Positions 56,624-64,000 of a DNA stretch of 64,000 bases are shown piece by piece; position 1 is the stretch's first letter; the number at the start of each line of letters is the position of its first letter. Under the pieces are notes generated by a model, which was given only the letters and a program-made list of their open reading frames with translations, did not search any database and was not told the origin of the DNA. Position numbers and translations under genes: made by a program. Source of the stretch: Bimastos eiseni (taxonomy: Eukaryota > Annelida > Clitellata > Crassiclitellata > Lumbricidae); assembly GCA_959347315.1 (NCBI GenBank), contig OY365806.1, positions 49,768,342 through 49,832,341 of the forward strand, given 5' to 3'.

Positions 56624-58017
56624 TCCGTGGTCACTGTCGAGGGCAGTCAGTAAACTTCGTTTATTAAATTCAAACTGATTACATTTGTCGACTTAACTGC
56701 ATAGCAGGCATATTTGGATATTGACGCAGCATAAGTAAGAAATGACCTTAGCTAATCGTAGGCGAAACAGGGTCATCACCGGAGCGTGTTGTACTCTTCT
56801 TGTTCTTACAATCATCTTATTCTCCTTATCCTTTATTTCATCTTCTTCTTCACTCCTACTATTCGCAGGTAATATATTCTCGAGAACGATTTAGGCCTAA
56901 TAACCAAAATCAGGTAATACGGAGTTGCACTGAGCTAACGTGCAAAAATTTATAGGGCAGCTTGTTTTCTGGGTGATTTCCAACATGCTCAACACAAATG
57001 TAACCGCGATGCAAGTACACTCACGTCACTGGGAGAGCATATTAACTGTAGGACTACACTGTTCGAAATTGTCCACGCCTCACGCATTGTCCGACAAATC
57101 GAGTCTTACAATACCAATTGATGAAAGATGCCACACGTCACTGTGAATATTTTTTTCTGTTGTATTGTATCAGTCTAAACATTAATGCATTGCAGCATTA
57201 GGCCCCAGAACTTCGAAACTATTAAAGGTTCCGATTAATTATTAACCTCAGAAATAGGATGTCGCTGGATATTATGTCTCATAATCATGTCGAGTTTTCT
57301 GTCAATATTACGGTGAACAAGCTGTATTTGAAATTCTTGAAATTTGATATATTGTCCTTCTTTCAACATCAATTGCAGTTGTACTGCAGAGCAATTGTGC
57401 GCGAAGGACTTGCTCAATGTCCCCACACAATCACTGACGCCTCAGACGAGGTTCGAACCTGCTCACTCAGCACACACTGTTACGGACCGACGCTCTAACC
57501 GATCAGCCACCGTGCCGCACGTATTTAAAACAGCGCGAGAAGTTGTGATCACATAATGTGTATCCCAGACCACATTGTTGTATTTGGAGTATGGAGTGCC
57601 ACGTCTACGACTTCTTATTATGTTTAAAACTTCACACCATGAAACGCTCCATCTCCGCTTTTTCATTTCCTCTGTTATCTCTTTACAAACGAATTTTCTA
57701 TTTTGCGTTGTAATTGGACGACACCGCAGCGCCGTTACTGTGATAATAAAAAAAATTGCGACAAAAAATAATTTTCTTAAATAGTATTTCTATAATTGAA
57801 GTTGTTTTTGAATACAGTGAATGGAATCTTTTCAAAGTTTCCAGTTGTAAAGGACAAAGTTGCGCTCTATTTACCGCGCCAACTTCTAACATCTTCCATA
57901 AATTCAGTTAAGACAATTGTTTCCGAGGCTTCGATCAAGGAAATAATGTACAATAAAAGTTTCTCAATTAATGTAGGTAGATTGATTGGTGACGGTCACT
58001 CCTGTATTTAGTTATGC
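56624..58017. other. Between two convergent genes; one SINE, no exon
   Basis: The giant frame (plus) and the esterase (minus) end towards each other here. Apart from the SINE at 57.35-57.52 kb nothing was recognised. Confidence 0.5.
57345..57518 (-). mobile_element. tRNA-derived SINE, copy 2
   Basis: The minus strand begins GTGCGGCACGGTGGCTGATC, with an A box GGCTGATCGGTTAGAGCGTC. The B box GGTTCGAACC lies at 57450-57459. It is followed by CTCGTCTGAGGCGTCAGTG and the body up to the CAATTGCTCTGCAGTAC segment. It matches copy 1 at 44.3 kb over about 170 bp. Confidence 0.85.
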
Positions 58018-58023
58018 TTTATT
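58018..58023 (-). terminator. Polyadenylation signal of the esterase gene
   Basis: AATAAA on the minus strand 13 nt after the stop codon at 58037-58039. A very short 3' UTR is implied. Confidence 0.6.
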
Positions 58024-58036
58024 TAAAACATTTCTC

Positions 58037-59863
58037 TCAGTGCATCCAAAAATCATCTTCAAACTCTCCAGCTTCCAGGGATAGCATTGATTCGATGTAG
58101 TGTTTGGATATCGCCTCAGCAAATTCGGATGCTGAGAATCCTTCATCCTCATTTTCAGCTGCAGAAGGTAGATAAATAGGTATATAAATAATTTATATAT
58201 ATATGACCTGTAGAGCATACGATGCATTTAAATACAATATGATAAACAAATGATTTCACGATCGACAGAATGAGTGAGTGTGTGAATGAGAAACTAAAGT
58301 AACCAGCAAGTGACCGAAAACCGAGTAAACACGCAGGTAATCAAAAATGAAAAAAGCGAATAAGCTATTAAATTGATACGACTGAAACATCGCATGTCAA
58401 GCTCTTCCTGCCTTGCGTGTGCGCTTTTTAAGATCACTGTACAAAGAGAAGGTCGTTGAAGTCAACCCTTTGACGCCAGTTTCTCAGAGCCATCATCTAG
58501 ACCAACAATTACTTTAGGAATTGAGTACCAAGTCAGTTATCACTTGCATGGCTCTTGATAGATGAATAACTAAATAACTTATATTTATATGCAACGATTC
58601 TCACCTGGATGGCCTTTGATAGGTATACCAGATAAGATGCTCATGTAACTAGAGTAGAAATAGTAGTTCATCTGTTTGTAGAGTTCTTTGACGGATATTT
58701 CAGCATCCAGATAGAACACTTTGAAGTTGTCGTCTGCTCTGTATTGTGGCCAAACGGTGAGAGTTTCATTGAAGGGAGCCTGAACTGGACTTGGAGTCGG
58801 ATTTCTAAGACCAAGTTAAGCAAACAAAAGCCTCGAAATTTAAGTAACCACGTGAAGAAATTTACAAGATTAAGACCAGAATTACAGTATTCAACTAAAA
58901 AAGAGCGATGGAAGGATCATTCCAATTTGTTGTAGTTTTTGAGATTCAGTGCAGTGTTCTACAGTCCAATTGTCTTATAAAAAGCTGGTCATTTACCCCT
59001 TAGGAATGTTATGCAGTAGTTTCCTATCTTGCCAAAAATCAATTTATGTAGCTCCAACAGCAGACAATTTACAAACTGTTCTAACTTATAAAACTGCTAA
59101 ACCCGGTCTAAGTAATTCAAAGCTTATCCCATTTCTAGTCATCATTGAGTAATGCAAAGCGAAAATGCAACATTTGAATAGGCTTGGGTGAGTAATTGTA
59201 TGTGTAGGCCTATAGGTGTATATAGTTGGGTGGGTATGCGTGTGAGTACATGTGTACAAAAAATGTACAGCAACAAACTACAAACGCTCTACGGCACACA
59301 CTATTTGTAGCCAACTACTAAACTCAATGCGTTCATGATAAGAACTAAATGAAGCCTCACAGATTTCAAAACGAAAGGCTCCTCTGACCCCAGTGATTTC
59401 AGATTCAAAGAAATAATCGATTCTCACGAGCCCCATTTTCTACAGGTTGTGTGGTGTGCGAAGCACTTGCCATCTTTTGCCAAATCTCTCTTTCATCTAA
59501 CCTCTAAGTTAGGCTCTTCTAAGTTAAATGCAGACGTAACTATACTATGCCCGCGTGACCGTGTTACTCCACAAGCAGACAAAAATATTATATCGCGACA
59601 ATCCTTTTTAATAAGAATGCGTTAAGGCCTACCTTTAAATATAGTGTACAGAGCACGTTTATTAAGCTGGTTAAATAAAGAATAAACTTACTTGCATACT
59701 TACTTACTTATTTTACTTAACATAACTCACAATGTGAACACGAAGACTTGATTCTTTGACGGCGCCCACTCCATTAGAAACGCACCCCTACTCTCAAACG
59801 CCGTTTGCACGTATGCATCATCAATGTAACGTAACGCCTCTTAGATACATTGTAAAGAAAACG

Positions 59864-59908
<45 letters not shown>

Positions 59909-62900
59909 CAAATCAAACTTTAGACGTAAATTCAACCGACCCGTATTTGGCGAAGTTCGTCCACAGAGTCTGAACGTATTTAGAGTAAATGATGTCCTCT
60001 GGGGTGTAGTCGATTGAGTCGAAATAAATGTTAGAATCGTTTCTCACATCAGGGTTGATCGTCAGATAAGCGTTACCCCAGACGAAATGAAGTTCGCCCG
60101 CATGCGGAACACCTACACCGGGGTAAAACATCTTTTTATCTATTGGTCCTACTACACTGAAGCTCACAGTCTAGAGACTTTTCACATCGATCTCTAATAG
60201 CTGTTACGCCGGATGAACAAACTCCAAGTAAGAAACACAAGTTATTCTTTACACCCTTCTATAGCTCTATGCCATAGTATAGAATCATAGGTCATAAACT
60301 GAGAAGCAAATAATTTATTTATATTCTACGTTGCTGGTTCGTGTCCAACGCATTGAGATTTGTGGTTTACATCATTAGGGTCGCGCAGAAAAGATCGTGC
60401 CAAAAAAGGTCGCAAGACTAGCAACGCGAAAGATCGTGACACACTTAATCGCACATTTGATCGTCCAAAATATCATTGATTTCAAGCAAATTCGCGTTTT
60501 GATTTTGCGCTAGTCAGCGATGAATTAAACCTCAATTTTGATTGGGTAAAAGTGCATTTTGGCGTATTTAATTGATAAAATTAGAACCGAAATAAAAGCT
60601 TATTTTATCATTTTTTGATATTTTATCATATTAATGTATTGTAGAAAAGCGCTGAACTATCTCAAAACAATACCATTCTTTTCATCGATCAAGCTTCTAC
60701 TTTTACAGCCTTCATTTCATCGATTTTTTCCGATAATCTCCAGTGATGACACAATTTCAGTCGAAGTGAGACTCAGTGCTGGGGAGACGTTATATCATAA
60801 CACCGGATGGGGCGAAGGAGTGTAATTCCCTAATTGCTTCTCGACGATATAAATATTTCAAGTCAGCCTCAGCTTCCAATTATTCATAATTCTTTTAACC
60901 AATCTATATTCTGCTTACACAGCCTTCTTGTCATCCCGCCTCCACCCACCTCGCGGCATTATCTCATCAATCCAGCTTCTATTAAGCATGATTCTTTCAT
61001 CTATCCAGCTTCTGCTTAGGCCTTAGCACTTATTCTTTTGATCAATCTAGTTTCCATTTAAGCATTATTCTTTTCATCCGGCGACACAATTCATCCAGCT
61101 CCCATATTGTGTCGCTGGTTGGCGATTAACCAAGGAAAAATGTACACTGATGATCAACTGTGCCGCGATTTTTATTTTGTCAGCGATCTTTTGTGTTGCG
61201 AACTTATTGATGAATACCGGGATTTGTCAATATTGTCGGTGTACCGCGTCTTACAAGACCTTTCGTGGCGGTTTAATAGCTCCACCGGAGACTCTATTTC
61301 TAAGCAGAGACTCCCCAGCGGATCTGTTCTAGAGTAAATGTGCACCTAGAGACTATAATTCTATAACAAAGTCTCAGAGGTTAGAAAGTTTTATCTACGT
61401 TGAGATAAATTCTCTCCGGGAGACATTACTTCAGCATGAGATATGGTAGGCCTGTATACGATATTTCATTAACAAATGGTATCACCAAATGATCATAATA
61501 CTGCAATAAAACATCTACTCCATAATTACCTCATTTGATTTCGTATTTGCTTCATGTAAATTAATTTTAAGAAGTCATCTATTTTAAAAAGTGCAATATA
61601 ATATTTAAATACAATTTAAAGCGGTTGAAAATAGAGGGGCGATTCTTGAAAAGGGCGGCATTGGATCATAGACGGTTATATCAATGGGACGATTTTTTCC
61701 GATAATCTCTGGATGACACAATTTCAGTCGAAGTGAGACTCTGTGTTGGGGAGACGTTATATCGTAACACGGGATGGGGCGAAGGAGTGAAATTACCTAA
61801 TTGCTTCTCGACGACATAAATATTTCAAGTCCGAGATTTTATCTCGTACACAGAATGACAAGAACTGATTGGGACAGTCTTGAGATAGACGGAGAGGATA
61901 TAGAGGTGATAACATGCCTCACGTTTCTGAGATCATTAATAGAAAAAGAGGGAAAATATGACTCGGAAATAAAGAGAAGGGTGGCGATAGGGAAAGCTGC
62001 AATGAACGGACTGGTAAAGATATGAAAGAACAAACACGTGAGCATAGACACAAAAAGGGCTAGTGAGGGCAATGCAGATGAACAGGCGGGATTCCAGAAA
62101 GGGAGAAGCACCATTCAGCAGATCCTGGCGTGGAGACTTATAGCAGAGATAGCGAGGCGGAAAATATACAACTGTTTCGTAGATTTTAAGAAAGCATTAG
62201 ACTGTGTTGACCAATCTGTGACGTGGGCAGTTCTGCAGTCTTAAGGAGTTGACAAAGCACTGATTCATTGCTTTAGGGCATCAACAGTACTTCACAAGCA
62301 GCAGTACGAGTGGGCGGTGAAGTCGGACCGTGGTTCGAGACGAACAGAGGGGTGAGACAAGGCGACCCGATTTCCCCCACCATGTTTATTACAGCTTTGG
62401 AGCGGGCAATTGACAGAGTCAAAATTGAGGTAAAAGGAGTGTCAATTCATGGGATGCAAATCACCTTCGCTTTGCAGATGATGTTGATATCTTGGAAGAA
62501 TCGGAGGAGTTACAACAGACAGTGCAGATATTGAGCACGGAAGCGAGCAAGTACGGTTTAGTTATGAACTTCGAGAAAACAAAAACAATGAAATTTGGAG
62601 ACAAAACGATAGAGAACAAAATGATGAGAGATGAAACGCAATTAAAAAATGTAGTGAGCTTCACCTATCTGGGAAACAACATGCCATACGACCTGGATTG
62701 CAAAAATGAAATAAGAATATGGATAAATAAGGGAATAGCCATGTTGAAAGCTATGGACAAGATTTGGAAAAGCAAGGCAATTACCCTCAAGGCAATTACC
62801 CTCAGGATTCACAAAAGAGGGTGCTCACATTTGAAAGAAAATGTTACCTCTGGATACTTAGTTAGAATAGGAGGGACTCAGAAGGTCAGTAATGATGAAC

Positions 62901-63781
62901 TGTACACAACAATCGGCATGCAGAAAACCTCATGCAAAAAGTGATCCAGAGAAAGCTAAGTTTGATAGAAAACTTCAAACGCTGGTTTTTTGAATAATGG
63001 ATGGGACAAATAAAAGAGGAAGACCACATAGGGAATGGACAGATGACATTGAAGAATGGTGGGGAACTAACCTTCAAGAATTGAGCCACGCGGCAATGAA
63101 CAGAGACGTGAGAGATGTGACCAGAAAGGCATCAGACACGTAACGGGCAACGAGCCATTGGTTGTTGACTGATTGGTTGAGGGCAATGATCTTTCCCACA
63201 GTACTATATGGCTGCGAGACCTGGACAGTGATAAAGATTATAAAGAAAAGATCAACGCATAGGAAATGTGGATATGAAGAAAGATGCAGAGAATATTAAG
63301 GACGGAGAAAACGACAAACGAAGGGGTGCTCAATCAGATTGGAGTTGAGAACGATGAGACGTTACAACAAACAGCGTTGAGAAGGAAGCTGGGATTCTTT
63401 GGACATGTTGTGCGATCAGATGGACTGGAAAAGAAAAGGATGCTGGCGTGTGGAGAAGGAAGGAAGAAAAGAAGGCGCCCAAGAAAAAACTGGATGGACG
63501 AGATACACGAAAAAACTGGAATGAACCTGGAGGAATTAAGGGACGCGACTTCGGAAAGATAGCATTGGAGAAGGTTGATCATGACGGCCGCTAGCGGTCA
63601 CCGAACTGACAGCACAATGTAACAAGGTAATACAGAATGAGAAAAACTCACCCATCCATTCCGTGAACTCGGAAGCGTTGAGACTTCTGAAGGCGATGAC
63701 GTAGGTGTAAGTTGGGGCATACTGCGAATTTATCTTTGCTTGCCTGTCCCATGGATATCCAAAAGCGACATCCGTTAACAA
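58037..63781 (-). CDS. Type-B carboxylesterase/cholinesterase-family enzyme, last four coding exons
   Basis: The exons are 63781-63652 (LLTDVAFGYPWDRQ ... EFTEWMG), 60112-59941 (VPHAGELHFVWGNAYL ... TLWTNFAKYG), 58804-58605 (NPTPSPVQAPFNETLTVWPQY ...) and 58158-58037 (ending EDDFWMH, TGA). All junctions are GT-AG and join in phase (1, 2, 1). They form the C-terminal third (207 codons) of an alpha/beta-hydrolase of the carboxylesterase/cholinesterase family. The catalytic His is in GVPHAGEL. The nucleophile Ser and acid residue lie in earlier exons, beyond the right edge. The WTNFAKYGNP and WPQY segments are family hallmarks. The enzyme would hydrolyse carboxylic esters; the substrate cannot be told, and a secreted or anchored form is possible. 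No disabling change was seen in this part. The large intron (60113-63651) holds LINE debris in the opposite orientation. Confidence 0.88.
59868..59903. repeat. (TA)n microsatellite in an esterase intron
   Basis: About 17 TA units, 38 bp from the donor of the 59941 exon. Confidence 0.95.
60672..61100 (+). repeat. Degenerate tandem ATTCTTTTCATC...CAGCTTCT units
   Basis: Copies of about 45-60 bp, each with ATTCTTT(T)(C/G)ATC, CAGCTTCT or a close variant, and TTAAGCAT, recur near 60675, 60890, 60985, 61030 and 61067. Strongly diverged. Confidence 0.55.
60721..60865 (+). repeat. Direct repeat, left copy, in the esterase intron
   Basis: CGATTTTTTCCGATAATCTC ... GATGGGGCGAAGGAGTG ... CTTCTCGACGATATAAATAT. 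A similar copy, about 90% identical by eye, lies at 61688-61832 in the same orientation. Confidence 0.8.
61688..61832 (+). repeat. Direct repeat, right copy
   Basis: Counterpart of 60721-60865. The LINE fragments begin right after it. Confidence 0.8.
61850..63140 (+). mobile_element. RTE-like LINE, rearranged RT copy in the esterase intron
   Basis: The plus strand first carries a segment that normally lies after the RT domain (ITCLTFLRSLIEKEGKYDSE and KRRVAIGKAAMNGL, to about 62030). It then carries an RT domain: NADEQAGFQKGRSTIQQI (about 62070), YNCFVDFKKALDCVD, VRQGDPISPTMF and, after a frame change, the post-active-site region SKYGLVMNFEKTKTMKFGD (about 62548) and VSFTYLGNNM. It then skips to GRPHREWTDDIEEWWGTNLQ (about 63020-63080). 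Stops (for example 62242-62244) and frame changes show that it is dead. The classification as RTE-like is tentative. Confidence 0.75.
63180..63562 (+). mobile_element. RTE-like LINE, second C-terminal fragment
   Basis: FPTVLYGCETWTV (about 63192-63230) is followed in another frame by MQRILRTEKTTNEGVLNQIG, RRKLGFFGHVVRSDGL and RRPRKNWMDEIHEKTGMNLE (about 63284-63562). This is the C-terminal region of the same LINE type and repeats a part already present at 63.0-63.1 kb, so it comes from another copy. Confidence 0.78.
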
Positions 63782-63784
63782 CTG

Positions 63785-64000
63785 TCGGAATATTTAAGAA
63801 ACGTCACGCGTTGAAATTTGTAAAATAACGTAGGCCTATGCTCTTTCTCCATCTTATTCGATAAATAAAATAAACTTAGGCCTACGTGGCCATAAATTAT
63901 ATGTGTATATATCATATGGATAATTCTTATGCGGCCGAATCTTAGGCTCAAAAATAAAAGAACATTATACTTCTACGGCCGAACCCACACAAAATTTAGC
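63785..64000. other. Intron of the esterase gene at the window edge
   Basis: AT-rich, with two TAGGCCTA words (63831 and 63877). The preceding esterase exon lies beyond the edge. Confidence 0.5.

Noticed and set aside
58744..58935. Plus-strand frame over an esterase exon
   Set aside because: Shadow of the minus-strand esterase exon 58605-58804.
60113..60170. 5' extension of the esterase exon at 59941-60112
   Set aside because: The frame is open but the upstream exon ends at EWMG in phase 1. It joins correctly only to the acceptor TAG|GTGTTCCGCATG at 60112, so the extension is intron.

Overview
The window is eukaryotic, intron-containing and A+T-rich, and almost certainly comes from a marine invertebrate. 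The evidence is split genes with GT-AG introns, a very mixed set of old mobile elements (Polinton/Maverick, Ty3/gypsy, several LINE lineages, tRNA-derived SINEs), abundant microsatellites, and a strongly over-represented palindrome TAGGCCTA. A non-vertebrate deuterostome (echinoderm, hemichordate or amphioxus type) fits the CYP4V-like P450 and the LINE mix, but that is only a guess. No rRNA, true tRNA or CRISPR array was seen.

Left part (1-28.7 kb) is nearly all mobile-element debris. It starts with a broken Polinton on the minus strand (fibre-like ORF, adenovirus-type protease, and a polB that has lost its catalytic core). Next come two LINE copies with RPDG-type endonuclease domains, lying tail to tail across about 660 bp of TAA/TTA repeat. 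About 12 kb of degenerate head-to-tail repeat units follow (6.6-18.8 kb), themselves hit by CR1-like and RTE-like LINE fragments. A decayed Ty3/gypsy element occupies 18.8-23.1 kb. Then there is an unrecognised 77-codon open frame at 24.1 kb, several minisatellites, and two more 5'-truncated RPDG LINE copies at 27.2-28.6 kb set in (ATT)n.

Middle part (29.4-46 kb): five 3' exons of a CYP4V-like cytochrome P450 on the plus strand, with one in-frame stop, one GC donor and no visible 5' exons; a six-exon minus-strand gene for a charged coiled-coil protein I do not recognise (40.7 to 33.4 kb); LINE and SINE fragments; and a plus-strand exon coding for an I-set immunoglobulin domain without its disulfide cysteines (45.5 kb).

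Right part (46-64 kb): a single uninterrupted 7.3-kb reading frame (about 2,418 codons) coding for a highly charged, apparently disordered protein with nine exact-length 50-residue repeats and a second block of about 7-residue repeats. It is on the same strand as, and phase-compatible with, the Ig exon, so both may belong to one muscle or cytoskeletal gene. On the minus strand the last four coding exons of a type-B carboxylesterase/cholinesterase-family gene run from 63.8 to 58.0 kb and end with a polyadenylation signal. Its largest intron carries a scrambled RTE-like LINE and a pair of direct repeats. The genes look like independent neighbours, not a functional cluster.
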